A DNA stretch of 64,000 bases from Stenotrophomonas sp. NA06056 (lineage in GTDB: Bacteria; Pseudomonadota; Gammaproteobacteria; Xanthomonadales; Xanthomonadaceae): the NCBI RefSeq assembly GCF_013364355.1, contig NZ_CP054931.1, positions 248,001 to 312,000 of the forward strand. The letters are read 5' to 3'. The translations under genes and the position numbers were made by a program. The stretch's first letter is position 1; each line of letters begins with the position of its first letter. The notes beneath the pieces were generated by a model, which ran no database searches, had not been told where the DNA came from, and was given only the letters and a program-made list of their open reading frames with translations. Below are positions 18,191 to 26,320 of the stretch, one piece after another.

Positions 18191-18817
18191 TCAGACGATC
18201 GCGATCCCCGACTTGCCCAGCGACTCACGCACCATCGCGTCGTTGGCTTCGGTCACCGGCCGGGTCAGGTCCCACAGAAACTTCACCCGGAAGCCGGATT
18301 TCACCGCGTCCTGCGCGCTCCACAGCACGCAGTAATCGCGCGCCAGGCCGCACACATGCACCTCGCGGATACGGCGCTCATGCAGCCAGCCGGCCAGACC
18401 GGTCGGCGGGCGTTCGCCTTCGGGGCCATGGTTCTCGCGGAACGCGCTGTATGAGTCCACCTGCTGGCGGGTGCCCTTGCGCAGGATCAGATCGGCCACG
18501 GTCCAGTCCACGCCCGGGTGCAGTGCGGCCCCGTCGCTGCCCTGCACGCAGTGGTCCGGCCACAGGGTCTGCGGCTGCGCGTGCAGCAGGATCGCTTCGA
18601 ACGGCAGATGCCCCGGATGCTGGCTGGCAAACGAGGCATGGTCGGCCGGGTGCCAGTCCTGGGTCGCCACCACGGTGCGGTAACGGCGCTCGGCCAGCAG
18701 GTCCATGATCGGCGCCACCAGCGCATCGCCCTGTTCGCAGGCGAGGGCGCCACCGGGCATGAAGTCCGGCTGCAGGTCGATCACCAGCAGGGCGACATCG
18801 GCGGGCAGGGCAGTCAT
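18191..18817 (-). CDS. pncA: Nicotinamidase
   Basis: A 208-residue cysteine hydrolase that deamidates nicotinamide to nicotinate for the Preiss-Handler NAD salvage route. The catalytic triad is Asp14 (VIDLQPDF), Lys114 (LRKGT) and Cys163 (ARDYCV). Metal ligands fit Asp54, His56 and His89 (ATQDWH, PDHCVQG). The length matches E. coli-type PncA. It is followed on the minus strand by nothing in the same direction; queH lies upstream on the same strand with 56 bp between, so it could be read from the queH transcript. Confidence 0.95.
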   Translation of the reverse strand: MTALPADVALLVIDLQPDFMPGGALACEQGDALVAPIMDLLAERRYRTVVATQDWHPADHASFASQHPGHLPFEAILLHAQPQTLWPDHCVQGSDGAALHPGVDWTVADLILRKGTRQQVDSYSAFRENHGPEGERPPTGLAGWLHERRIREVHVCGLARDYCVLWSAQDAVKSGFRVKFLWDLTRPVTEANDAMVRESLGKSGIAIV

Positions 18818-18873
18818 GGCAGATCCACTACAACGTCAAGGGGCGACCAGCGTGGCCGCCCCTTGCTTGCACG

Positions 18874-19545
18874 TCAATCGCCCTGCGGCGTCTCAGCGTC
18901 CTGCCCGTAATACAGCAGGCCGATCCTGATCCGCTCGCGGCCGTTTTCGCGGCGGTGGCGGTTGGCATCGCGCAGCGAATACACGCAACCACAGTACTCC
19001 TGCTGGTAGAACTGCTCGCGCTTGCTGATCTCGACCATGCGGCTGGCACCGCCACCCTTGCGCCAGTTGTAGTCCCAGTACTGCAGACCTTCGTAGCGGG
19101 AGGCGGCGCGCACACCGCAGTCGTTGATCTGCGCCATGTTCTTCCAGCGCGAGATGCCCAGCGAGGAACTGATGGTGTCGTAGCCGTGTTCGTGCGCGTA
19201 CAGCGCGGTGCGCTCGAAACGCATGTCGAAGCACATCGTGCAGCGGATGCCGCGCTCGGGCTCGTTCTCCATGCCACGTGCACGGCTGAACCAGTTGTCG
19301 GTGTCGTAGTCGCAGTCGATGAAGGGAATGTTGTGCTGTTCGGCGAAGCGGATGTTCTCCTGCTTGCGCAGCTCGTATTCCTTCACCGGGTGGATGTTGG
19401 GGTTGTAGAAGAAGATCGCATAGTCGATCCCGGAGGCGGTGATCGCCTCCATCACTTCGCCCGAGCACGGCGCGCAGCACGAGTGCAGCAGCAGGCGCTG
19501 GCCGTTGTCGGGAAGGGTCAGGGTGGGTCGTTGGAGCTCGGTCAT
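18874..19545 (-). CDS. queH: Epoxyqueuosine reductase QueH (B12-independent)
   Basis: A 223-residue member of the former DUF208 family, now known as QueH, which reduces epoxyqueuosine to queuosine in tRNA without cobalamin, using an iron-sulfur cluster and a second metal. The characteristic cysteines are present: Cys23, Cys24 and Cys27 ([10 protein letters not shown]), Cys102 and Cys105 ([10 protein letters not shown]), and Cys185 and Cys187 (YCGCVYS). The start is uncertain: ATG at 19545, ATG at 19557 and GTG at 19611 are all in frame, and none has a clear ribosome-binding site. A cobalamin riboswitch lies upstream on the same strand. pncA is 56 bp downstream. Confidence 0.93.
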   Translation of the reverse strand: MTELQRPTLTLPDNGQRLLLHSCCAPCSGEVMEAITASGIDYAIFFYNPNIHPVKEYELRKQENIRFAEQHNIPFIDCDYDTDNWFSRARGMENEPERGIRCTMCFDMRFERTALYAHEHGYDTISSSLGISRWKNMAQINDCGVRAASRYEGLQYWDYNWRKGGGASRMVEISKREQFYQQEYCGCVYSLRDANRHRRENGRERIRIGLLYYGQDAETPQGD

Positions 19546-19636
19546 CGTCGGGTGCATCTGGGCGTGGGCAGCGGTCTGGCCGGAAACCGTGAACAGGACG
19601 CGCGCGGCCACGCCGCCTGCACGCGCAGGACGACGA

Positions 19637-19707
19637 CGGCCCCGGCAACCTCCCCGCGGAGATTCCAGGTCGAGTCAGGGGACGGTCGAGTCCCCCGGCC
19701 GGGGCCG
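19637..19707 (-). promoter_or_regulatory. Expression platform of the cobalamin riboswitch
   Basis: The 10-base segment at 19698-19707, the 3' end of the B12 box, is perfectly complementary to 19637-19646. Pairing them would exclude pairing of the B12 box inside the aptamer. Between them lie a GGGGAC/GTCCCC hairpin (19678-19695) and CTCC-GCGG-GGAG (19650-19661), which can hide a ribosome-binding-like GGGGAGG. No T-tract is seen, so translational or Rho-linked control is more likely than intrinsic termination (inference). Confidence 0.55.
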
Positions 19708-19905
19708 GTATTCGGGCTGATGGACACGGGCCGCAGCCCACCTACTACCTGCCGCTTCCCAGGCGCGAGCCCAGTGCTGTTGGCAGGATTCGTTTCCATT
19801 CACCGCTGCGGGGCAGCTCCGGAATGCGCGCGCGAGGCGCCTTCACCGGATTCCCGTTTAAATCCATCCCCTCGCGTGAAAGCCAGGACGGATACCTTCG
19901 GCAAG
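19700..19905 (-). ncRNA. Cobalamin (adenosylcobalamin) riboswitch upstream of queH
   Basis: Read on the minus strand, the region contains the ordered core of the cobalamin aptamer: GGTATCC near 19890-19896, TTTAAACGGGAATCCGGTGAA (shown in part here; 19840-19860), TTCCGGAGCTGCCCCGCAGC (19806-19825), AGCACTGGG (about 19772), GGGAAGCGGCAGG, and a B12 box AGCCCGAATACCGGCC at 19703-19718. The order, spacing and sequence match Rfam-type cobalamin elements. The next gene on that strand is queH, whose start is about 90-155 nt downstream. Confidence 0.9.
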
Positions 19906-20029
19906 TGCAAGGTGGACCGGTTGGCAGCAATGGTCAAGGGACACCATTACGCGCCAAAGCTGTGGCTGCCTTCTCAGGCTGTGAGAGCGCGTCTTGCCAT
20001 ACTGCACATCGACAGACGGGAGGTGGCTC

Positions 20030-21907
20030 GTGGCGGCGAAGTACTGCGATCTGGTCATGAAAGGCGGCATCACCAGCGGCATCGTGTATCCCAACGCGGT
20101 GCTCGCACTGGCCCGCGAATACCGTTTCAAGAGCATCGGTGGCACCTCGGCCGGTGCGATCGCCGCTGCCGTGGCGGCCGCTGCAGCATACGGCGACCGG
20201 CGCCAGCAGGCCGGCCAGACCCTGCCCGGTGACGCCGGGTACGGTGGCCTGTCGGCGGTGTCGGCACAGCTGTCGCGACGCGGGTTCATCTACAGCCTGT
20301 TCCAACCGGCCAGTGGCGCGCGCGCGGCGTATCGATTGCTGGTGGTGCTGACCGGCAACGCCGGCTGGCCGCGCAAGCTGCTGTGCCTGGCCATCGCGGT
20401 GTTCCAGATCGCACCGTTGGAAGTGCTGGTGTCGCTGGCGCTGTTGCTGGGCCTGGGCTGGTGGGGCGGTGGCTGGAGCGGCGTGGCGGCGACCCTGCTG
20501 CCGTCGCTGCTGTGTGCCTACGGCGCAGGTGTTGCCGGCGCTGCGCTGCGGGTGGCGCGGGTGGCGCGGCGCAACCTGCTGGGCCTGTGCAGCGGGCTGG
20601 GCCGTAATGCCGACACGCCAGCGCTGACCGAGTGGCTGCATGAAAGCCTGCAGCAGCTGTCGGGCAAGCCGATGGATGCACCGCTGACCTTCGCCGACCT
20701 GCACGATGCACCCCGCTATGCGGGCGAACCGGACAGCCCGCATGCGATCACCCTGCAGATGATCACCACCTGCGTGTCGCACAACGAACCGCGCACGCTG
20801 CCGTTGGGCGGTGCGCAGTTCTGGTTCCTGCGCGAGGAGTTCGAGCAGTTGTTCCCGGCCAGCGTGGTGCAGTGGATGGTCGACCATGCCGGTCCACCGC
20901 GCGAGGTTGAAGGCCGCAACTATTACCACCTGCCGCAGGGCGCGTCGCTGCCGGTACTGGTGGCCACGCGCATGAGCCTCAGCTTCCCGCTGCTGATCAG
21001 CGCGGTGCCGCTGCATGAGCCCTCGCGTCGCGAGCGTCGATGCGAACCGACGCCGACGGCTGCAGGCGATGCGGGGCACAACGTGGCCGACAGCATGGAG
21101 GGGCTGACCAGTGCAGGGCAGTCCTGCGGTCCGGTCATCACTGCGTTCCGGGTGTGCTGGTTCTCCGATGGCGGCATCAGCAGCAACTTCCCGATCCACC
21201 TGTTCGATGCAGCGCTGCCGCGTTGGCCGACGTTCGCCATCAACCTGGTCTATCCACAACGCCCCGAGCCGGTGGTGCGCGGTGGCGACAGCCGCCAGGC
21301 GCTGGAGCGCTCGGTGTTCCTGCCCACCGAGAACCGCCACGGATGGCAACGTCACTACCAGTCCATCGCCACACCGTTGGCCGCAGGCGAACTGGGCCGT
21401 TTCCTGTTTGCGGTGGTGGCTACCATGCAGAACTGGCGCGACCTGCTGCAGGCACGTGCGCCCGGCTATCGCGACCGCATCGTGCACGTGAGCCTGCAGG
21501 GTGACGAGGGCGGCATGAACCTGGACATGCCACAGGAGGTGCTAACCCGCATCGCCGACAAGGGCAGCCTGGCCGGTGCACGCTTCTGCTCGTTCTCGTT
21601 CGAGAACCATTACTGGATCCGCTGGCGCAACCTGGCCTCGGCCTACCAGCGCTACACGCTGGAGATTTCGCGCACCGATGATCCGGCGCAGCAGGTGCTG
21701 GCCTATCGAGCGGCCTATGCGATGGTAGCCACGGGCACGCCGCCACCGCCGTCGTACAAGCTGGGTTCGGAAGACAAGCGCATCGCCTCGCAGCAGCTGT
21801 GGGGGCTGATGGTGGAGCAGGGGCGCAGTTGGGATGATCTTGGCCCCGACCTCACCGAAGGCTCGCCGCGGCCGTTGCCGCAGATGAAGGTGACGCCGAT
21901 CTATTGA
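20030..21907 (+). CDS. Patatin-like phospholipase with membrane segments
   Basis: A 625-residue patatin-domain lipase. The oxyanion motif KGGITSG (residues 11-17) and the nucleophile motif GGTSAG (Ser40) start the domain, and the catalytic Asp is D380 in FSDGGISSNFP; together they form the Ser-Asp dyad. Between them, about residues 105-175 are hydrophobic (two or three membrane-spanning or re-entrant segments), unlike soluble patatins. GTG at 20030 is chosen for the GGGAGG site 6 nt upstream; an upstream TTG lacks one. It is divergent from the riboswitch-queH unit, with 125 bp from the aptamer. Probable lipid acyl hydrolase at the membrane; substrate unknown. Confidence 0.87.
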   Translation: MAAKYCDLVMKGGITSGIVYPNAVLALAREYRFKSIGGTSAGAIAAAVAAAAAYGDRRQQAGQTLPGDAGYGGLSAVSAQLSRRGFIYSLFQPASGARAAYRLLVVLTGNAGWPRKLLCLAIAVFQIAPLEVLVSLALLLGLGWWGGGWSGVAATLLPSLLCAYGAGVAGAALRVARVARRNLLGLCSGLGRNADTPALTEWLHESLQQLSGKPMDAPLTFADLHDAPRYAGEPDSPHAITLQMITTCVSHNEPRTLPLGGAQFWFLREEFEQLFPASVVQWMVDHAGPPREVEGRNYYHLPQGASLPVLVATRMSLSFPLLISAVPLHEPSRRERRCEPTPTAAGDAGHNVADSMEGLTSAGQSCGPVITAFRVCWFSDGGISSNFPIHLFDAALPRWPTFAINLVYPQRPEPVVRGGDSRQALERSVFLPTENRHGWQRHYQSIATPLAAGELGRFLFAVVATMQNWRDLLQARAPGYRDRIVHVSLQGDEGGMNLDMPQEVLTRIADKGSLAGARFCSFSFENHYWIRWRNLASAYQRYTLEISRTDDPAQQVLAYRAAYAMVATGTPPPPSYKLGSEDKRIASQQLWGLMVEQGRSWDDLGPDLTEGSPRPLPQMKVTPIY

Positions 21908-21914
21908 GCGGATG

Positions 21915-21938
21915 CATCCACGCATGGCGTGGATCTAC
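21915..21938 (-). repeat. GTAG palindrome, family C
   Basis: Inverted copy ending in CTAC, between the convergent patatin and DUF1028 genes. Confidence 0.75.
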
Positions 21939-21944
21939 CGCGGG

Positions 21945-22898
21945 CTATCGCCACGCTTCGATCACTGCATCGCCCCGCAATGGTGCGTACAACGGCAGCG
22001 CCAGCTCCTGCTTCACCCATCCCGGGTTGAGCGCGCGCAGTCCGGCCAGGTACTCGCGGGTCAATGCGGTTTCACCGTGCGACATCGCCAGCCTCGCGGC
22101 GCGCGCCCAGGTGCGGTCCCAGCCATGCGCCAGTGCCAGCGATGTGGCCAGCGATGCACGCGCAGCCGCAACATCACCGCGTTGCCACTGCTGCTCGGCG
22201 CGGATGATCGCGTCGTTGGACAGCCGCATGTCGTACAGCTCACGCAATCGCACCACCGCGCGCGGGTCGGCATCCACACGCAGGTCGGTGTCCTGCCAGT
22301 CGCCGCCAGGCGTGCGTACCAGCAGTGCCGCCGACCATTGCCCGCTGCGTTGCCCACCTGCCGCCTGCCCTGCTTCCAGCGCGGCCAGCAGGCGCGCGGC
22401 AAGGTCACCCCGCGTGGCGGTGAAGGTGCGTTGCATGGCGGCCAACACGTCCGGCCCGGCCAGGCCGTTGCCCTGAACGCTGACCGTGCCCTCGCCATGG
22501 GCACCCGCCCAATCGGCCTGCTGTGCCGTGGCGCCGGTGTACTGCGCGTTGCCGCCACGCGCACTGACCAGCCCGACCTGGCGCTCGGCGATGGTGGTGC
22601 CATCGAAGTCGCCGTCCTCGTCCAGCAGCTGCTTGAGCACCTGTTGTGGCGTACGGCCTTTGGCCAGCAGCGCCAGCCCTTTCGATCCATAGGTCGGGTT
22701 GGTTTCGAACTGGCTGGCAACCGCACCGACCTTCGCTTGCGCCCACGGCACACCGACACCGCCGACGGCAAGGTTATGGGTAGCGACAGCGACCCCGCAG
22801 TCGCCGGCCTCGTTGCAGGCCACGATCGAAAACGTCGCCCACGCCGGTGCGGCGATGGCAGCAAGCAGCAGGGCCAGGCAAGGGCGCAACAGGAACAT
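21945..22898 (-). CDS. Exported DUF1028 protein (Ntn-hydrolase-like)
   Basis: A 317-residue protein with a signal peptide (MFLLRPCLALLLAAIAAPAWA) followed by a DUF1028 domain beginning TFSIVACNEAGDCGVAVATH. This family adopts an Ntn-hydrolase-like fold, and the Thr directly after the signal cleavage site fits an N-terminal nucleophile exposed by cleavage (inference). The C-terminal 100 residues resemble a helical repeat. The ATG at 22898 is preferred over 22910 because GGAG lies 6 nt before it. No operon partner. Function of the family is unproven. Confidence 0.82.
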   Translation of the reverse strand: MFLLRPCLALLLAAIAAPAWATFSIVACNEAGDCGVAVATHNLAVGGVGVPWAQAKVGAVASQFETNPTYGSKGLALLAKGRTPQQVLKQLLDEDGDFDGTTIAERQVGLVSARGGNAQYTGATAQQADWAGAHGEGTVSVQGNGLAGPDVLAAMQRTFTATRGDLAARLLAALEAGQAAGGQRSGQWSAALLVRTPGGDWQDTDLRVDADPRAVVRLRELYDMRLSNDAIIRAEQQWQRGDVAAARASLATSLALAHGWDRTWARAARLAMSHGETALTREYLAGLRALNPGWVKQELALPLYAPLRGDAVIEAWR

Positions 22899-22955
22899 GG
22901 GTGTCTCCATGGGCGGGCATCCCGATTGGGATGCAGCCTACGCACGAAAGGTTTA

Positions 22956-23101
22956 GTAGATCCACGCCATGCGTGGATGGAATCCCATCGGAATTGAATA
23001 TTTCAAGCATTCATCGAAGAGCATCCACGCATGGCGTGGATCTACCGTGTCGACCAAGGTCGACACCCACCAACAGCAGCGTGCCGACCAACGGTCAGCG
23101 C
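22956..23101. repeat. Cluster of four palindromes, families C and E
   Basis: A forward family-C copy (22956-22979), an inverted family-C copy (23022-23045), a GTGTCGACC/GGTCGACAC hairpin (23047-23066) and a degenerate family-E copy (23081-23101) follow each other upstream of the DUF1028 gene. The 420-bp region 22899-23318 contains no gene; the remainder is the long inverted repeat listed next. Confidence 0.75.
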
Positions 23102-23128
23102 CCACCAACAGCAGCGGGAAACTGTCGA

Positions 23129-23232
23129 AGGCGGGGTGGGTCCGGTTGCGGGGGTGTAAGCGCCATGGATGGCGCGCCCAAGCCTCCATGGATGGATTCA
23201 CGGCGTCCCCCGCCACCGGACCCACCCCGCCA
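23129..23232. repeat. Long inverted repeat with 17-bp arms
   Basis: GGCGGGGTGGGTCCGGT at 23130-23146 is perfectly repeated in inverse at 23215-23231. Inside, GCGGGGG (23148-23154) can pair with CCCCCGC (23207-23213), and CGCCAT-GG-ATGGCG forms a further hairpin, giving an extended cruciform of about 100 bp. It differs from the GTAG palindromes. Confidence 0.75.
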
Positions 23233-23251
23233 TCCCACGAAATGCTAGCTT

Positions 23252-23274
23252 TTGCCGTTGCCGTTGCCGTTGCT
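23252..23274. repeat. TTGCCG hexanucleotide tandem repeat
   Basis: Three complete TTGCCG units and a partial fourth, downstream of the ScfR-type regulator gene in non-coding DNA. Confidence 0.75.
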
Positions 23275-23318
23275 TCGGCCTCTGCAGGTGCAGGGCGCAG
23301 CCCTGCCGAACCCAACCC

Positions 23319-24686
23319 CTACCGACCCGGCAACTGGGTAAACGCACGCTGCATGCAGTCCTCGCGCGGGCACACCCGGCAACCCGGCCCGATCGATACC
23401 GAATTGCCCGGGCTCTGCACGTCCAGCCCCAGCGAATACACCAGCCTGTCCGCATGCTGCAGGTCGCAGCCCAGCGCTACCGCAAACGTCTTGCGCGGCT
23501 GGCCGTGGCCGACCGGGCCGCTGCTGACCTGCCGCGCCAGCCAGAAATGGCGGCGGCCATCGGGCATGCGCGCGGTCTGGGTGAGGATGCGCCCGGGCTG
23601 GTTGAAGGCCTCGTAGACGATCCACAACGGGCACGAACCCCCCACCTGCGAGAAGTGGAAATCGGTGGCGGAATGACGTTTGGATACGTTGCCGGCGCGG
23701 TCCACGCGGATGAAGAAGAACGGCAGGCCCGGCGCGCTGCGGCGGGCCAGTGTGCTCAAGCGATGGCAGACGGCCTCGAAGCCCACACCGAACTGGTGTG
23801 CCAGCAGTTCAATGTCGTAGCTGCTGGCCTCGGCCGCGCGCAGGAAGCGCATGTACGGCATCACCAACGCACCGGCGAAGTAATTGGACAGGCCGATGCG
23901 CGCCTGTGCGATGCGGGCTTCGTCGCTGAAGCCGGTGCGCGCGATCACCGCATCGATCTGCGGCAGGTAACCGCGCAGTGCCAGCTCGACGGCCATCTGG
24001 AACGCCTGCTGGCCCGGCTCCAGATAGTCCGGTAGCCACAACGTACGGCTGCCGGCGTCGTACTGGCGCTTCTCGCGCCCAGCCTGCAGCGCAGCCACTT
24101 CCACCAGCACGCCGTGGCGGTCGGCCAGCAACTGGCGCAGCCGGGGTGCGACGTGTCCTGGCGCCAGCCCCCATTCGGCGAACAGCTGCTCGGCCAGTTC
24201 GTCCAGTTCGGGGATGTGGTTGTGCATGCGGTTGAAGAACTCGCGCACCTGGTCCCCCGCTGGCAGCGTGCCGCCTGCGCCCGGTTCGCCCAGCTGGAAC
24301 TCCAACGCGGCGGCGTGCTCGCGTAGCGCCAGGTGGCGGCGGTGCAGGTCCAGCAGGGCGCGGCTGACCTGCGGCAGGTTGCCGGCCAGTGCCCGCAACT
24401 CGGTCGCACTCACTTCCGCCAGGCCCAGGTCGCGCAGGGTCTCGCCCAACGACTCCTGCAGTGCTGCAGGCTCATCGTCGTCGAACAGGGTGGAAACATC
24501 GCCCAACACCTCGCCCAGCTTCTTCTGCACTGCCGGTGTCAGCGGACGCTTGTTGCGCTCGATCTGGTTCAGGTAGCTGGCCGACAGCCCCAGCGCCCTT
24601 GCCAGATCGGCCTGGCTGTAGCCGCGCTGCTCGCGCAGGCGCAGCAGACGCAGGCCAAGTTGGCGCTGGGGGGCTGAATAATTCAC
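23319..24686 (-). CDS. Short-chain fatty acyl transcriptional regulator (RamB/PrpR-like)
   Basis: A 455-residue regulator. An N-terminal XRE helix-turn-helix (residues 8-62, LGLRLLRLREQRGYSQADLA then GLSASYLNQIER) is followed by an ImmA/IrrE-like domain (about 155-280) and a C-terminal domain ending in CRVCPREDC (Cys436, Cys439, Cys444, plus Cys407). This is the architecture of mycobacterial RamB and PrpR, which sense short acyl-CoAs and in PrpR bind an Fe-S cluster through C-terminal cysteines. It is divergent from the valine-degradation operon (115 bp between starts) and probably controls it. The start is a GTG with no clear ribosome-binding site. Its TAG stop begins a GTAGGGG palindromic segment. 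Confidence 0.87.
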   Translation of the reverse strand: MNYSAPQRQLGLRLLRLREQRGYSQADLARALGLSASYLNQIERNKRPLTPAVQKKLGEVLGDVSTLFDDDEPAALQESLGETLRDLGLAEVSATELRALAGNLPQVSRALLDLHRRHLALREHAAALEFQLGEPGAGGTLPAGDQVREFFNRMHNHIPELDELAEQLFAEWGLAPGHVAPRLRQLLADRHGVLVEVAALQAGREKRQYDAGSRTLWLPDYLEPGQQAFQMAVELALRGYLPQIDAVIARTGFSDEARIAQARIGLSNYFAGALVMPYMRFLRAAEASSYDIELLAHQFGVGFEAVCHRLSTLARRSAPGLPFFFIRVDRAGNVSKRHSATDFHFSQVGGSCPLWIVYEAFNQPGRILTQTARMPDGRRHFWLARQVSSGPVGHGQPRKTFAVALGCDLQHADRLVYSLGLDVQSPGNSVSIGPGCRVCPREDCMQRAFTQLPGR

Positions 24687-24697
24687 AGAATTAACAG
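24674..24697. promoter_or_regulatory. Candidate operator overlapping the ScfR-type start codon
   Basis: A 24-bp imperfect palindrome with ends CTG and CAG and two internal AATT blocks (CTGAATAATTC...AGAATTAACAG) covers the regulator's GTG start. It is AT-rich in a GC-rich setting. An autoregulatory operator also acting on mmsA is inferred. Confidence 0.4.
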
Positions 24698-24800
24698 AAA
24701 TCGTGGCGGGTATTGGCCAGATTAAGCGGATTCAGGCCGGAAATCGAGCTGGGCGCTGTGAATAATGCCAAGCATCTTTCGCACCCCGTGGATTGTCGTC

Positions 24801-26306
24801 ATGACTGTTGCAGCGCCCCGTATCCGCATGCTGATCGATGGCCAGTTCGTTGAATCGGCCACTTCCCATTGGCAGGACGTGATCAATCCGGCCACCCAGG
24901 ACGTGCTGGCCCAGGTGCCGTTCGCCACCACCGCTGAAGTCGACGCCGCCGTGGCTGCCGCCAAGGAAGCCTTCAAGACCTGGCGCAAGACCCCGATCGG
25001 CACCCGCGCGCGCATCTTCCTGAAGTACCAGCAGCTGATCCGCGAAAACATGAGCGAGCTGGCCCACATCCTCACCGCCGAACAGGGCAAGACCCTGCCG
25101 GACGCCGAAGGCGATGTGTTCCGCGGCCTGGAAGTGGTCGAGCATGCGGCTGCCATCGGCAACCTGCAGCTGGGCGAACTGGCCAACAACGTGGCCAACG
25201 GCGTGGACACCTACAGCATCATGCAGCCGCTGGGCGTGTGCGCCGGCATCACCCCGTTCAACTTCCCGGCGATGATCCCGCTGTGGATGTTCCCGATGGC
25301 CATCGCCACCGGCAACACCTTCATCCTCAAGCCGTCCGAGCAGGACCCGATGGTGACCATGCGCCTGGTGGAACTGGCGCTGGAAGCGGGCATCCCGAAG
25401 GGCGTGCTGAACGTCGTCCACGGTGGCGAGGAAGTGGTCAACGCGATCTGCGACCACCCGGACATCAAGGCCGTGTCGTTCGTCGGTTCCACCCGCGTCG
25501 GCACCCACGTCTACAACCGCGCCTCGCTGGCCGGCAAGCGCGTGCAGTGCATGATGGGCGCCAAGAACCACGCCGTGGTGCTGCCGGACGCCAACAAGGA
25601 GCAGACCCTCAACGCGATGGTCGGCGCCGCCTTCGGCGCGGCAGGCCAGCGCTGCATGGCCGCCTCCACGCTGGTGCTGGTCGGTGAAGCGCGTGGTTGG
25701 GTGCAGGACCTGGTCGACAAGGCCAAGACCCTGAAGGTCAGCGGTGGCACGGTTGCCGGCACCGACGTCGGCCCGGTCATCTCCTGCAGCGCGCGTGATC
25801 GTGTCGAAGGTCTGATCGCTTCCGGTGTGGAGCAGGGCGCCAAGCTGGTGCTGGATGGCCGCAAGCCGCAGGTTGATGGTTTCGAGAAGGGCAACTTCGT
25901 CGGCCCGACCATCTTTGCCGGTGTCACCACCGACATGCGCATCTACCAGGAAGAAATCTTCGGGCCGGTGCTGGTCATCCTCGAAGCGGAAACGCTGGAT
26001 GAGGCCATCGCCATGGTCAACAGCAACCCGAACGGCAACGGCACCGCGCTGTTCACCCAGTCGGGTGCCGCCGCACGCCGGTTCCAGGAAGACATCGACG
26101 TCGGCCAGGTCGGCATCAACGTGCCGATCCCGGTGCCGGTGCCGCTGTTCTCGTTCACCGGTTCGCGCGCCTCCAAGCTGGGCGACCTGGGCCCGTACGG
26201 CAAGCAGGTGGTGCTGTTCTACACGCAGACCAAGACCGTCACCGCGCGCTGGTTCGACGACGAGACGCTGAGCCACGGCGTCAACACCACCATCAGCCTG
26301 AAGTAA
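24801..26306 (+). CDS. mmsA: CoA-acylating methylmalonate-semialdehyde dehydrogenase
   Basis: A 501-residue aldehyde dehydrogenase that converts methylmalonate semialdehyde to propionyl-CoA (and malonate semialdehyde to acetyl-CoA) at the end of valine degradation. The MmsA-specific active site is [16 protein letters not shown] with the catalytic Cys, and [32 protein letters not shown] and the C-terminal [19 protein letters not shown] are hallmarks. The ATG at 24801 fits family N termini. It is the first of five genes that follow with overlaps or 14-bp gaps. Confidence 0.95.
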   Translation: MTVAAPRIRMLIDGQFVESATSHWQDVINPATQDVLAQVPFATTAEVDAAVAAAKEAFKTWRKTPIGTRARIFLKYQQLIRENMSELAHILTAEQGKTLPDAEGDVFRGLEVVEHAAAIGNLQLGELANNVANGVDTYSIMQPLGVCAGITPFNFPAMIPLWMFPMAIATGNTFILKPSEQDPMVTMRLVELALEAGIPKGVLNVVHGGEEVVNAICDHPDIKAVSFVGSTRVGTHVYNRASLAGKRVQCMMGAKNHAVVLPDANKEQTLNAMVGAAFGAAGQRCMAASTLVLVGEARGWVQDLVDKAKTLKVSGGTVAGTDVGPVISCSARDRVEGLIASGVEQGAKLVLDGRKPQVDGFEKGNFVGPTIFAGVTTDMRIYQEEIFGPVLVILEAETLDEAIAMVNSNPNGNGTALFTQSGAAARRFQEDIDVGQVGINVPIPVPVPLFSFTGSRASKLGDLGPYGKQVVLFYTQTKTVTARWFDDETLSHGVNTTISLK

Positions 26307-26320
26307 GGGCAGGAGCAGCC

